Of a stretch of 64,000 nt of DNA, positions 41,609 to 50,021 are shown in pieces. Made by a program: the position numbers and the translations under genes. Each line of letters begins with the position of its first letter. Position 1 is the stretch's first letter. Under the pieces are notes generated by a model. That model searched no databases, was not told where the DNA came from, and saw only the letters and a list, made by a program, of their open reading frames with translations. Origin of the DNA: VAYN01 sp963715475 (GTDB lineage: Bacteria > Actinomycetota > Thermoleophilia > Solirubrobacterales > 70-9); the NCBI GenBank assembly GCA_963715475.1, contig OY970241.1, positions 992,001 to 1,056,000 of the forward strand, in the 5' to 3' direction.

Positions 41609-42805
41609 CTAGGCGACCCGGAGGTTCAGGGCCTGGGAGGCGGGGGCGAGGCCGACGTCGCGGGCGGCCGCGCCGATCTCGCGGGCGGCCCGCGCCATCT
41701 CCTCGGGCTCGTGGGTTGCCATCACCGTGCAGCGCAGGCGGCAGGAACCCTCGGCGACCGTCGGCGGCCGGATCCCCTGGGCGAAGACCCGCCGCCGCAG
41801 CGCCGCCTCGCAGAGGTCCATCGCCGCCTCGGCCTCGCCGACGTGGACCGGAACGATCTGGGTCTTCCCGGCGCCGACGCCGAGCCCCTCGGCGGCGAGG
41901 GCGGTGCGCAGCCGGCGCGCGTTGCCCTGCAGCCGCTCGACCAGCTCCGGCTCGGCTTCGAGCACGTCCAGCGCGGCGCGGGCGGCGCCGAGCGCCGGCG
42001 GCGGCGGCGCAGTGGAGAAGATGAAGGGACGGGCGCTGTTGAGGAGGAAGTCGGTCGTCTCCGCGTCGGCGCAGGCGTAGGCGCCGTAGGAGCCGAGGGC
42101 CTTGCCGAGGGTGCCGACGACGACGTCGACCTCGCCGCTGAGGCCGGCGGCGGCGACCGAGCCGCGGCCGCCGGGGCCGACCGCGCCGATCGCGTGGGCC
42201 TCGTCGACCATCAGCCGCGCCCCGTGGCGGCGGGCCAGTTCGAGCAGGCCGGTCAGCGGCGCCACGTCGCCGTCCATCGAGAAGACGCCGTCGGTGACGA
42301 TCAGCGCCGGGCGGCCGCGCTGGTGGTAGAGCGCCCAGGCGAGGTGCTCGAGGTCGCCGTGGCGGTAGACGAAGGTCTCGGCCCGCGAGAGGCGGCAGCC
42401 GTCGACGATGCTGGCGTGGTTGAGCTCGTCGGAGAAGACGACCTCGCCCCTGCCCGCGAGCGCGGCGACGACGCCGGTGTTGGCGAGGTAGCCGGAGCCG
42501 AACAGCAGCGCCGACTCGTAGCCCTCGAAGGCGGCCAGCCGCCGCTCCAGCTCCCGGTGCGGCTCCATGCTGCCCGAGATCAGCCGCGAGGCGCCGGCGC
42601 CGGCGCCCCAGCGCAGCGCCGCCTCGGCGGCGGCGTCGCGCACCTCGGCGCGGTCGGCCAGACCGAGGTAGTTGTTCGAGCAGAGCAGCAGGACCGGCTG
42701 CCCGTCGAGCGTCACGCTCGGGCCCTGCGGTCCCTCGATCAGCCTCAGGCGCCGGTGGAGCCCGCGCTCGCGGAGCTCCTCGAGCCGCGCGGCGACGTCG
42801 GTCAC
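41609..42805 (-). CDS. bioF: 8-amino-7-oxononanoate synthase
   Basis: 398 residues. It joins pimeloyl thioester and alanine to KAPA using pyridoxal phosphate. The family blocks are CSNNYLGLADRAEVRDAA, GAGASRLISGSMEPHRELE, LMVDEAHAIGAVGPGGRG and the lysine-containing VVVGTLGKALGSYGAY. It lies between bioB and bioD. No gene for making the pimeloyl precursor (bioC, bioH, bioW or bioI) lies in the window. Confidence 0.95.
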   Translation of the reverse strand: MTDVAARLEELRERGLHRRLRLIEGPQGPSVTLDGQPVLLLCSNNYLGLADRAEVRDAAAEAALRWGAGAGASRLISGSMEPHRELERRLAAFEGYESALLFGSGYLANTGVVAALAGRGEVVFSDELNHASIVDGCRLSRAETFVYRHGDLEHLAWALYHQRGRPALIVTDGVFSMDGDVAPLTGLLELARRHGARLMVDEAHAIGAVGPGGRGSVAAAGLSGEVDVVVGTLGKALGSYGAYACADAETTDFLLNSARPFIFSTAPPPPALGAARAALDVLEAEPELVERLQGNARRLRTALAAEGLGVGAGKTQIVPVHVGEAEAAMDLCEAALRRRVFAQGIRPPTVAEGSCRLRCTVMATHEPEEMARAAREIGAAARDVGLAPASQALNLRVA

Positions 42806-42866
42806 GCCGCGGCGGTCCCAGCCGCCCCCGGACGCGGGAGCGCGCGGAGGTGGCTTCCGGTCATCG

Positions 42867-44021
42867 TCAGCCCGCCCGCGCGGGAGCGGAGGGGGTGGCG
42901 CTTGACGAGGGGTAGGAGGGCGGCTTCTTCGCCTTCTTGACGACCCGCAGCTGGGTCGAGGGGTCCCAGAAGTTCGCCTCTGCCTGGCTGTCGACCAGCT
43001 CGTCGATCGGCGTCGCCGGGCTCTCGCCCTCGAGCCAGCCGCTGCGGTTGTCGGGCCGCGGGTTGGCGCCGTTGTCGGGCTGGCGGGCGACGTTGAGGCC
43101 GAGCTCTTCGAACATCGCCCGGTCCTCGGCCGGCTCGGCCCCGAGCGTGGTCAGGAAGTTGCCCATCATCACCCCGTTGAGACCGGCCTTGACCGCCAGC
43201 TTGTGCATGCTGCCGAGGTTCTCGACCCGGCCGCCGCAGAGGCGGAAGAGGGCGCCGGGGATGATCAGCCGGAAGATCGCGATCCACTTCACGACCTCCC
43301 AGGGGTCCATCACCTCGCGCTCGCCGAATTTCGTCCCCTGCTTGGGGATCAGGAGGTTGATCGGGACCGAGGTGGGGTCGATCTCGGAGAGCTCGAAGGC
43401 CATCTCGACCCGCTGCTCCTCGCTCTCGCCGAGGTTGAGGATGCCGCCGACGCAGGTCTCCAGGCCGGCCTCCTTGACCGCCTGGATCGTCCGCAGTCGG
43501 CCCTCGTAGCGGACCGTGGTCGAGACCTCCGGGTAGTAGGAGCGGGCCGACTCGACGTTGTGGTGGACGCGCTGGACCCCGGCGTCCTTCAGCGCCCTCG
43601 CCCGGTCTTTGGACATGTGGCCGATCGAGGCGCAGCGCTTGAGGTTGGTCTGCTCGGCGACCAGCCGGGTGCCCTCGAGGATCTTCTCGAAGTCGCGTTT
43701 GGAGAGCCCCTGGCCCTGGGTGACCATGCAGAAGCGGTGGGCGCCGGCCGCCTCGGCCGCCTTCGCGTGCTCGAGGATCTGCTCCGGCTCCATCATCGCG
43801 TGCATCGGCGTGTCGGCCTCGGCGTAGCGCGACTGGGCGCAGAAGCCGCAGTCCTCGGCGCAGCCGCCCGACTTGGCGTTGACCAGCGAGCACATGTCGG
43901 TCGAGTCGCCGAAGTTCTCCCGCCGCACCTCCCAGGCGCGTTCGACCAGCGCTTCGATCTCGGCGTGCTCGGTGAGGCGGCCGTAGGCACGGGCCTCCTC
44001 GGCGGTGATCAGGGGGGGCAT
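42867..44021 (-). CDS. bioB: Biotin synthase (radical SAM), with an extended C terminus
   Basis: 384 residues from the minus-strand ATG at 44021 (MPPLITAEEARAYGRL). The radical SAM cluster is C54-x3-C58-x2-C61 in GGCAEDCGFCAQS; the blocks HHNVESARSYYPEV and GGILNLGESEEQRVEM follow. It inserts sulphur into dethiobiotin. The family core ends near ARQPDNGANPRPDNRSGW; the last 50 or so residues, including a lysine-rich segment, are extra. The frame continues 21 codons upstream but runs into the hairpin repeat at 44060, so I reject that start. Confidence 0.93.
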   Translation of the reverse strand: MPPLITAEEARAYGRLTEHAEIEALVERAWEVRRENFGDSTDMCSLVNAKSGGCAEDCGFCAQSRYAEADTPMHAMMEPEQILEHAKAAEAAGAHRFCMVTQGQGLSKRDFEKILEGTRLVAEQTNLKRCASIGHMSKDRARALKDAGVQRVHHNVESARSYYPEVSTTVRYEGRLRTIQAVKEAGLETCVGGILNLGESEEQRVEMAFELSEIDPTSVPINLLIPKQGTKFGEREVMDPWEVVKWIAIFRLIIPGALFRLCGGRVENLGSMHKLAVKAGLNGVMMGNFLTTLGAEPAEDRAMFEELGLNVARQPDNGANPRPDNRSGWLEGESPATPIDELVDSQAEANFWDPSTQLRVVKKAKKPPSYPSSSATPSAPARAG

Positions 44022-44059
44022 CGGGGCGCAGCCTAGGAATCGCCCCGGACGCTTCACAA

Positions 44060-44111
44060 GGGGGTGTCTGACTTCGTGGTTCATATAAGACCCGGCAAGT
44101 CAGACACCCCC
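44060..44111. repeat. GTGTCTGACTT hairpin family, copy 2
   Basis: GGGGGTGTCTGACTT (44060-44074) pairs perfectly with AAGTCAGACACCCCC (44097-44111); loop CGTGGTTCATATAAGACCCGGC. It lies in the divergent gap between bioB and the GH3 gene, so it is not an ordinary terminator. It shares the stem core with copies at 33436 and 60238. Confidence 0.85.
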
Positions 44112-44123
44112 TAGGATCGAGCG

Positions 44124-45254
44124 ATGGGGTGGACGGCGAGGCGGCGGCGGTGGGGGGCGCTGGGGGCCTTGGCCTGCCTGGCGCTGGTTGCCTCTGCGGT
44201 CGGGGTCTCGCTGGGGGACGGGCAGGGGACGCGACCTCGGCCGGGGCCGGCGAGCACGCTGAGCCCGCGGCTGCTCGCCGGGGAGCGGATCGTCGTCGGG
44301 CTGCGCGGGACCTCGGTCTCGCCGGGGCTGCGGACGGCGATCGGCCGCGGCGAGGTCGCCGGTGTCGTGCTCTTCGCCGGCAACTTCCCCAGCCGCGCCG
44401 CCGGCCGCCGGCTGGTCTCCCGGCTGCAGGCGATCCCGCGGCCGCCGCAGCTGCGCGACCCGCTGCTGGTGATGGTCGACCAGGAGGGCGGGGAGGTGAA
44501 GCGGCTCGGCGGCGCGCCGGCGGCCTCGGCCGCGGAGATGGGCGCCCGCGGCGCCGCCTTCAGCCGCGAGCAGGGCCGCCGGACCGCCGCCAACCTGCGC
44601 GGGGTCGGGGTCAACGTCGACCTGGCGCCGGTTCTCGACGTCGGCCGCCCGGGCGGCGCGATCGAGGCAACCGGGCGCAGCTTCGGCGCCACCGCCGCCC
44701 GGGTCGCGGCGACCGGTGTGCCCTTCGCCGACGGGCTCCAGGCGGGCGGCGTCGCCGCCACCGCCAAGCATTTCCCCGGCTTCGGCGTCGCCGCCGGGAA
44801 CACCGACTTCGGGGTCGAGCGGATCCCCCTCTCGAAGCGGCGGCTGCGGCGGATCGACGAGGCGCCCTACCGGCGCTTCGTCGCCGACGGGGGCAGCCTG
44901 GTCATGCTCAGCACCGCGATCTACCCCGCCTTCTCGGAGGCGCCGGCCGCCTTCACCCGCTCGATCGCCACCGGCGAGCTGCGCGGGCGCCTCGGCTTCG
45001 CCGGCGTAACGATCAGCGACGCGCTGGAAACGCCGGCGGTCGCGCACTTCGGCAGCCCCGGCAGGGCGGCGGCGGCGGGAGCGGCAGCCGGGACCGACCT
45101 GCTCCTCTACACGCGGCTCGGGACGGCGCTGGAGGGCCGCCGCGCCCTGCTGAGGAGGCTGGGATCGGGGGCGCTGCGACGCGCCCCCTTCGTCGCGGCG
45201 GTCGAACGGGTGCTGGCGCTGCGGGCGAAGCTGGGCCGCCGGCTCAGCCGCTAA
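44124..45254 (+). CDS. Exported glycoside hydrolase family 3 protein (NagZ-like)
   Basis: 376 residues with an N-terminal membrane/signal segment (WGALGALACLALVASAVGVSL). The GH3 barrel shows VVLFAGNF, VDQEGGEVKRLG, VDLAPVLDV, KHFPGFG and the nucleophile Asp in VTISDALE. The usual bacterial NagZ motif KHFPGHG...DSH is KHFPGFGVAAGNTDFG here, so both histidines, including the acid/base one, are missing. It may use another residue, have a different activity, or be non-catalytic. It is divergent from bioB and converges on the GGDEF gene. Confidence 0.85.
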   Translation: MGWTARRRRWGALGALACLALVASAVGVSLGDGQGTRPRPGPASTLSPRLLAGERIVVGLRGTSVSPGLRTAIGRGEVAGVVLFAGNFPSRAAGRRLVSRLQAIPRPPQLRDPLLVMVDQEGGEVKRLGGAPAASAAEMGARGAAFSREQGRRTAANLRGVGVNVDLAPVLDVGRPGGAIEATGRSFGATAARVAATGVPFADGLQAGGVAATAKHFPGFGVAAGNTDFGVERIPLSKRRLRRIDEAPYRRFVADGGSLVMLSTAIYPAFSEAPAAFTRSIATGELRGRLGFAGVTISDALETPAVAHFGSPGRAAAAGAAAGTDLLLYTRLGTALEGRRALLRRLGSGALRRAPFVAAVERVLALRAKLGRRLSR

Positions 45255-45410
45255 CCGTCCTCGGTGCCGAAGCCACGCCGGGCCGCCGGGCCGCGGGTCG
45301 GCTCAGCCGCTAACCCGCCTCGGTGCCGGCGCCGAGGCCGCGGACTGCGGCCGGGTCGCCAGGCGACGGTCGGCTCGGCCGCTAACCCGCCTCGGTGCCG
45401 GCGCCGCGGA
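45240..45410. repeat. Tandem triplication of the GH3/GGDEF gene boundary
   Basis: A block reading CGGCTCAGCCGCTAACC followed by gcctcggtgccggcgcc occurs three times, starting at 45240, 45299 and 45371, with spacing 59 and 72 bases. Each copy contains the stop codon of the GH3 gene (RLSR-stop) on the plus strand and that of the GGDEF gene (GAGTEAG-stop) on the minus strand. Copies 2 and 3 are closer to each other than to copy 1. Confidence 0.8.
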
Positions 45411-46860
45411 CGGCGGCCGGCTCGAAGATCCGCACCGCGTCGCGGCCGTCGTCCTTGACCGCGTACAGCGCCGCGTCGGCGTCGGCGACAACCTCCGCGA
45501 CGCTCGCCTCCCGCCCGTCCCCGAAGAGCGCGACGCCGATGCTGACCGTGACCGGGTCGGCGCCGTCGCTGGGGTGGTGGCGGCGGATTTCCTCGGCGAT
45601 CGCCTCGGCGGCGATCGCCGCCTCCTCGCGGCTGCAGCGCGGCAGGATCACCGCGAACTCGTCGCCGCCGAGGCGCGCCACCGAGTCGCTCGCCCGGGTG
45701 CGGCGGCGCAGGACCTCGGCGACCTCCTGGATCAGGCGGTCGCCGGCCGGGTGCCCGTGGACGTCGTTGACCTGCTTGAAGCGGTCGAGGTCGAGGACCA
45801 GCAGGGCGCCGGTCCCCTGGTCGCGGCGGCTGCGGGCCATCGCCCCGGCCAGCTCTTCCTCGAAGCGGCGGCGGTTGCCGAGCCCGGTGAGCGAGTCCTG
45901 CCCGGCCTGGCGTTCGAGCTCGCGCATCCGCTCGCCGCGGTTCCAGCTGACGATCAGCGAGCCGAGCAGGGCGGCGAGCGAGACCCCGAGCACCGCCAGC
46001 GCGAGCGGGAGGCCGAGCGGCACCGATTCCGGATCCTTGACCACCAGCAGCCAGGTGCGGTCGGCGATGTGGATCGGGACGCCGGCGGCGTCGCCGAGGT
46101 CGCCGCCCGGCCCGAAGGCGCGCCGGTCGTCGATCTGTAGCTGCACCTTGAAGTCGTCGGGGAGGACGGCGAGCGCGGCGGCGGCGACGTCGTGGACGCG
46201 GAAGCTGCCGGCGATGAAGCCGCGCAGCGCCTGCCGTCGCTGGGCCGGCGTCGCCGTCGGCGCCCCGTCGCGGTAGACCGGCCGCAGGACGTTGATGCCG
46301 AGGCCGCCGATCAGCAGGTGGACAAGCGGCGTCGCCACCGCCTGCCCGGACGCCGCCGAGCGCAGCAGGTAAGGGGCCCGCAGCGGGTCCGATCCGAGGT
46401 CGAAGCCGCGCACCCGGCTCGGGCTCCTGCCCTGGCTGCTCCCGAAGGTGATCGGGTAGTAGACCGAGCGGCCGGAGGCGCGCCTGAGGAGCGGGCCGAG
46501 GCTGCGTTCGCGGATCTCCTCCCCGGTTCTCGCTTCGAAGGCGGCGCGCTGAGAAGCGCGCACCAGCGGCACCCAGGCGGCGCCGTCGAGGCCGCCGTCG
46601 CCGATCAGCGAGCGGCCGACGACGCGGAACTCGTGCTTGGTCAGGCCGGCCTGCGTCTGCGCGAAGGCCGCCGCGGTCGAGAGTTTGCCGACCGAGAGCG
46701 CGGCGACGGCTTCGGCCTGGCGGGCCGCCCGCATCGCCTCGTCGCGCTGGACCCGGTGGAGGTCCTCGTGGTCGTTGACGTAGACGCCGATCGCGGCGAT
46801 CACCGAGCCGACCGCGATCGCGGCGACGGCGGCGATGCTGACCCAGAAGCGCCTCCTCAT
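45382..46860 (-). CDS. Diguanylate cyclase with CHASE sensor domain
   Basis: 492 residues from the minus-strand ATG at 46860. A first membrane segment (RFWVSIAAVAAIAVGSVIAAIGVYV), a periplasmic CHASE-like domain (about 40-300, with VYYPITFG and DLGSDPLRAPYLLRSAASG), a second membrane segment (LGLPLALAVLGVSLAALLGSLIV) and a cytosolic GGDEF domain follow. The active site LGGDEFAVIL is intact and an inhibitory RxxD site (RASD) sits five residues before it. It makes c-di-GMP in response to an external ligand. Its start overlaps the AlkA-like stop (ATGA). Confidence 0.93.
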   Translation of the reverse strand: MRRRFWVSIAAVAAIAVGSVIAAIGVYVNDHEDLHRVQRDEAMRAARQAEAVAALSVGKLSTAAAFAQTQAGLTKHEFRVVGRSLIGDGGLDGAAWVPLVRASQRAAFEARTGEEIRERSLGPLLRRASGRSVYYPITFGSSQGRSPSRVRGFDLGSDPLRAPYLLRSAASGQAVATPLVHLLIGGLGINVLRPVYRDGAPTATPAQRRQALRGFIAGSFRVHDVAAAALAVLPDDFKVQLQIDDRRAFGPGGDLGDAAGVPIHIADRTWLLVVKDPESVPLGLPLALAVLGVSLAALLGSLIVSWNRGERMRELERQAGQDSLTGLGNRRRFEEELAGAMARSRRDQGTGALLVLDLDRFKQVNDVHGHPAGDRLIQEVAEVLRRRTRASDSVARLGGDEFAVILPRCSREEAAIAAEAIAEEIRRHHPSDGADPVTVSIGVALFGDGREASVAEVVADADAALYAVKDDGRDAVRIFEPAAVRGAGTEAG

Positions 46861-47489
46861 GCCGGCACCGCCGCCAGGGACTCCCAGAGGTAGAGGGACG
46901 CGAGGCTGCGGTGCGGCCGCCACGGCTCGCCGATCTCCAGCACCCGCGCCGGCGCCGGCATCTCCTCCAGGCCGTACTCGACCTGGACCGCTTTGCGGAT
47001 CCCGAGGTCGCCGCCGGAGAGGACGTCGGGCCGCTGCAGGTGGAAGATCAGGAACATCTCGGCGGTCCAGCGGCCGAGGCCGCGCACGGCGACGATCTCG
47101 GCGATCGCCTCCTCGTCGCCCAGCTCTTCGAGCCGGTCGAGCTCGAGCTCGCCGCCGAGCACGTGGCCGGCCAGGTCGCGGAGGTATTCGGTCTTGCGGC
47201 CGGAGAGCCCGCAGGCCCGCAGCTCCCCCTCCTCGGCCTCCAGCAGCTGCTCGGGGGAGGGGGTGGCGCCGCCGAAGAGGTCGAGCACCCGCAGGTAGAT
47301 CGTGCGGGCGGCTTTGGTCGAGAGCTGCTGGCCGACGATCGCCCGCAGCAGCGCCCCGTAGGCGTCGGCCGGCCGCTCCTCCCGGCGCCGCTCCAGCCGC
47401 GTGGCGAGGTCGATCTCCCCGACCCGCCCGATCAGCGCCGCCATCGTCGGGTCGGAGGCGGCCAGTGCTCTGCGGGCCCCCGCGCTCAC
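46857..47489 (-). CDS. DNA-3-methyladenine glycosylase II-like (HhH-GPD, AlkA family)
   Basis: 210 residues from a GTG at 47489 that overlaps the enoyl-CoA hydratase stop (GTGA). The helix-hairpin-helix VRGLGRWTAEMFLIFHLQRPDVLSGGDLGI holds the conserved catalytic Asp; AIVGQQLSTKAARTI is the typical first block. It removes alkylated bases from DNA. It is the second gene of a three-gene translationally coupled run (hydratase, glycosylase, diguanylate cyclase) without obvious shared function. Confidence 0.9.
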   Translation of the reverse strand: MSAGARRALAASDPTMAALIGRVGEIDLATRLERRREERPADAYGALLRAIVGQQLSTKAARTIYLRVLDLFGGATPSPEQLLEAEEGELRACGLSGRKTEYLRDLAGHVLGGELELDRLEELGDEEAIAEIVAVRGLGRWTAEMFLIFHLQRPDVLSGGDLGIRKAVQVEYGLEEMPAPARVLEIGEPWRPHRSLASLYLWESLAAVPA

Positions 47490-48292
47490 CGTCCCGACCA
47501 CTGCGGCCGACGCTTCTCGGCGAAGGCGCGGATGCCCTCGCGGAAGTCCTCGGAGGAGAAGCAGGACTCGCGCAGGGCGACCAGCCCGGCCTCCTGCTGC
47601 TCGCTCAGCTCCGGCGAGGCGGCGAGCAGGTCGATCGCGTGCTTGTTGCCGCGCATCGCCAGCGGCGCGTTGCCGGCGACCGTGGCGGCGAGCTCGACGG
47701 CGGCCCCCTCGAGGCGGTCGGCGGCGACGACTTCGTGGACCAGCCCGATCTGCTCGGCGCGCTCGGCGACCAGGTTGCGGCCGGTGAGGAAGAGCTCCTT
47801 GGTCCGGGCCAGGCCGACCGCGTCGAGGAACTTGCGCAGGCCGGTGTGGCCGTAGATCAGGCCCAGCTTCGCCGGCGGCATCCCGAGCTTGGCGCCGGCG
47901 GCGCAGATCCGCAGGTCGCAGGTGACCGCCAGCTCCAGGCCGCCGCCGAGGCAGTGGCCGTTGACCGCGGCGATCGTCGGCCAGGGGTGCTTGGCGATCG
48001 CCTCCATCGCCGCGTGGAAGGGATGGGCGACGAGCGACTCGGCGTCGCGCTCGAAGCTCTCGTCGGGGATGCCGCCGATGTCGTAGCCGGCCGAGAACAC
48101 CGGCGGCGCCCCGGTGACGATCAGGCAGCGGTTCTCGATCCCGCGGTCGAGCTGGGGCAGCAGCTCGGCGATCGCGTCGAGGATCTCGTGGTCGAGGGCA
48201 TTGCGCCGGTCGGGATTCGAGATGGTCAGCCGCGCGACCGCCTCGGCCGGCCGGTCGAGCAGGAGCTTGCCGCCAGCGAACTCTCCCTCCAC
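47486..48292 (-). CDS. Enoyl-CoA hydratase/isomerase family protein
   Basis: 268 residues from a GTG start. Crotonase-fold blocks are visible: VARLTISNPDRRNALDHEIL, the oxyanion VFSAGYDIGG, and AAVNGHCLGGGLELAVTCDLRI. One usual catalytic Glu position lies in AKLGLIYGHTGLRKF, where the normal Pro-Glu is Ile-Tyr, so the reaction may not be simple hydration. It follows the biotin/lipoyl carrier gene by 3 bases and overlaps the glycosylase. Confidence 0.87.
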   Translation of the reverse strand: MEGEFAGGKLLLDRPAEAVARLTISNPDRRNALDHEILDAIAELLPQLDRGIENRCLIVTGAPPVFSAGYDIGGIPDESFERDAESLVAHPFHAAMEAIAKHPWPTIAAVNGHCLGGGLELAVTCDLRICAAGAKLGMPPAKLGLIYGHTGLRKFLDAVGLARTKELFLTGRNLVAERAEQIGLVHEVVAADRLEGAAVELAATVAGNAPLAMRGNKHAIDLLAASPELSEQQEAGLVALRESCFSSEDFREGIRAFAEKRRPQWSGR

Positions 48293-48295
48293 CGT

Positions 48296-48508
48296 CTACT
48301 CCAGCACTACGAGGACGTCGCCTTCGCTGACCGCCTGGCCCTCTTCGCAGCGGATCTCCTTGACGGTCCCGTCGTCCTCGGACTCGACCGGGATCTCCAT
48401 CTTCATCGACTCGAGGATGACGACGGTGTCGCCGTCGGCGACCCGATCGCCCACCGCGACCTCGATTTTCCAGACGTTGCCGGTGATGTGTGCCTCGATA
48501 TCTGCCAT
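48296..48508 (-). CDS. Biotin/lipoyl attachment-domain protein (BCCP-like)
   Basis: 70 residues, a single biotinyl domain: MADIEAHITGNVWKIEVAVGD, then ESMKMEIPVESEDDGTVKEI with the modified lysine at K36 (MKM motif). It would carry CO2 between a biotin carboxylase and a carboxyltransferase such as the one at 61153. Stand-alone small carriers of this type are known in actinobacteria. No biotin carboxylase subunit is in the window. Confidence 0.93.
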   Translation of the reverse strand: MADIEAHITGNVWKIEVAVGDRVADGDTVVILESMKMEIPVESEDDGTVKEIRCEEGQAVSEGDVLVVLE

Positions 48509-48530
48509 GGGCGGGGACAATAGCCCGAGC

Positions 48531-49241
48531 ATGGGACCTGAACGGGCGCCGGGTGAAGAAGCGGGGCTGGCGGCGATCGTCGCCGCCCGCAACGAGGCCG
48601 ACCGGGTGGGGGAGACGGTGCGGGCGCTGCGCGCGGCCCTGCCCGCGGCCCGGGTCTGGGTGGCCGACGACGCCTCCGAGGACGGCACCGCCGAGGCGGC
48701 GATGCTGGCCGGGGCCGAGGTGGTGCGGCGCGGGCGCTCGCACGGCAAGGGCGGCAACGTCGGCGCCGCCGCCGAGGCGGCGCTGGGGGTCGAGCCGGCG
48801 CCGCGGATCGTGCTGCTCTGCGACGCCGACCTCGGCGCCTCGGCGGCGCGGCTCGGGCCGCTGGTCGCGGCGGTCGGGCGCGGCGAGTGCGACCTCGCCG
48901 TCGCCTCCTTCCGGCGCCGCCCGGGCGGCGGCTTCGGGCTGGCGCTCGGCTTCGCCCGCTGGGCGATCCGGCGGCTCTGCGGGCTGGAGACCGAGGCGCC
49001 GATCTCGGGCCAGCGGGCGCTGCGGGCCGAGGCGCTGCGGGCCGCGCTGCCCTTCGCCGACGGCTACGGGATGGAGATCGGGATGACCGTCGACGCCGTC
49101 CGCGCCGGCTACCGCCTGCGCGAGTACGAGCTGGACCTCGAGCACCGGGCCACCGGCAGGGACCTGCGCGGCTTCCTCCACCGCGGCCGCCAGCTGCTGG
49201 ACTTCGCCCGCGTTAGCCTGAGTAGATGGGGCGGAGGCTGA
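48531..49241 (+). CDS. Glycosyltransferase family 2
   Basis: 236 residues from the ATG at 48531 (MGPERAPGEEAGLAAIVAARNEADRVGETV). GT-A fold features: AIVAARNEAD, VWVADDASEDGTAE, and the metal-binding LLCDADLGAS (DxD). GYGMEIGMTVDAVRAGY is the acceptor-side block. It transfers a sugar from a nucleotide donor, perhaps glucosyl-3-phosphoglycerate- or dolichol-phosphate-type chemistry; not resolvable here. It is divergent from the BCCP-like gene and overlaps the next gene by 16 bases. Confidence 0.88.
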   Translation: MGPERAPGEEAGLAAIVAARNEADRVGETVRALRAALPAARVWVADDASEDGTAEAAMLAGAEVVRRGRSHGKGGNVGAAAEAALGVEPAPRIVLLCDADLGASAARLGPLVAAVGRGECDLAVASFRRRPGGGFGLALGFARWAIRRLCGLETEAPISGQRALRAEALRAALPFADGYGMEIGMTVDAVRAGYRLREYELDLEHRATGRDLRGFLHRGRQLLDFARVSLSRWGGG

Positions 49242-50014
49242 AACGGGGAGCGGCGGTCGCGGTGCTGGCGCTCGCCTGCTTCCTCTTCGCCGCCGCGGCC
49301 GACGCCGAGCTGGTCCAGCGCGGCAACCTCTTCATCCGCTTCCAGGGCGGGATCGCGCCGAGGGCCCTGCCGCGGCACGCGAACGCGCCGATCGCGGTCA
49401 GCATCGACGGCACCGTGCGGAGCCTCTCCGGCGAGCGGCCGCCGGCGCTGCGCTTCATCTACATCGCGATCAACAGGGGCGGGAAGCTCGACACCCGGGG
49501 CCTGCCGAGGTGCCGCCGCTCCGAGCTGGAACCGGCGACGGCCGAGCAGGCGCTGGCGGCCTGCGGCGACGCGCTGGTCGGCGAAGGCCGCTACTCCGCC
49601 GCCCTGGCGCTGCCCGAACAGACTGCCTTTCCCCTGCAGGGGCGGCTGCTCGCCTTCAACGCCGTGATCGGCGGCCGGCGGGCGATCCTCGCCCACGTCT
49701 ACGGCGCCTCGCCGATACCCAACAGCCGCGTCTTCGTCTTCCACATCCGCCGCGCCCACGGCACCTTCGGCACGCTCCTCACCGCCCAGCTTCCCGCCAG
49801 CCTCAACCGCCACGGCTACCTGAAGACGATCTCCCTGAAGCTGCGGCGCGAGTTCGTCTACCGGGGCCGCCGGCACAGCTACCTGAGCGCCGCCTGCGCG
49901 GCGCCGGCCGGATTCGACAGCGCCAGCTTTCCCTTCGTCCGCGTCGGCATGACCTTCTCCGACGGCCGCAAGCTCGCCTCGACCCTGATCCGCAGCTGCC
50001 ACGTGCAGGGGTAG
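49226..50014 (+). CDS. Secreted hypothetical protein
   Basis: 262 residues with a clear signal peptide (RRLKRGAAVAVLALACFLFAAAADA). The mature part is beta-rich, with four cysteines (RCRRSE, AACGDAL, AACAAPAG, RSCHVQG) that could form two disulphides. I do not recognise the family. It overlaps the glycosyltransferase end by 16 bases and is followed by glpK after 7 bases, so it is within a plus-strand run. Confidence 0.8.
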   Translation: MGRRLKRGAAVAVLALACFLFAAAADAELVQRGNLFIRFQGGIAPRALPRHANAPIAVSIDGTVRSLSGERPPALRFIYIAINRGGKLDTRGLPRCRRSELEPATAEQALAACGDALVGEGRYSAALALPEQTAFPLQGRLLAFNAVIGGRRAILAHVYGASPIPNSRVFVFHIRRAHGTFGTLLTAQLPASLNRHGYLKTISLKLRREFVYRGRRHSYLSAACAAPAGFDSASFPFVRVGMTFSDGRKLASTLIRSCHVQG

Positions 50015-50021
50015 CCGCCTC

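Noticed and set aside
44022..44084. 21-codon N-terminal extension of bioB
   Set aside because: It would be encoded by the palindromic repeat at 44060-44111 and lacks any BioB similarity.
47490..49181. Long upstream extension of the AlkA-like frame (total 774 residues)
   Set aside because: The part before 47489 overlaps the hydratase and carrier genes in another frame and reads as arginine-rich noise. The GTG at 47489, coupled to the hydratase stop, is the sensible start.
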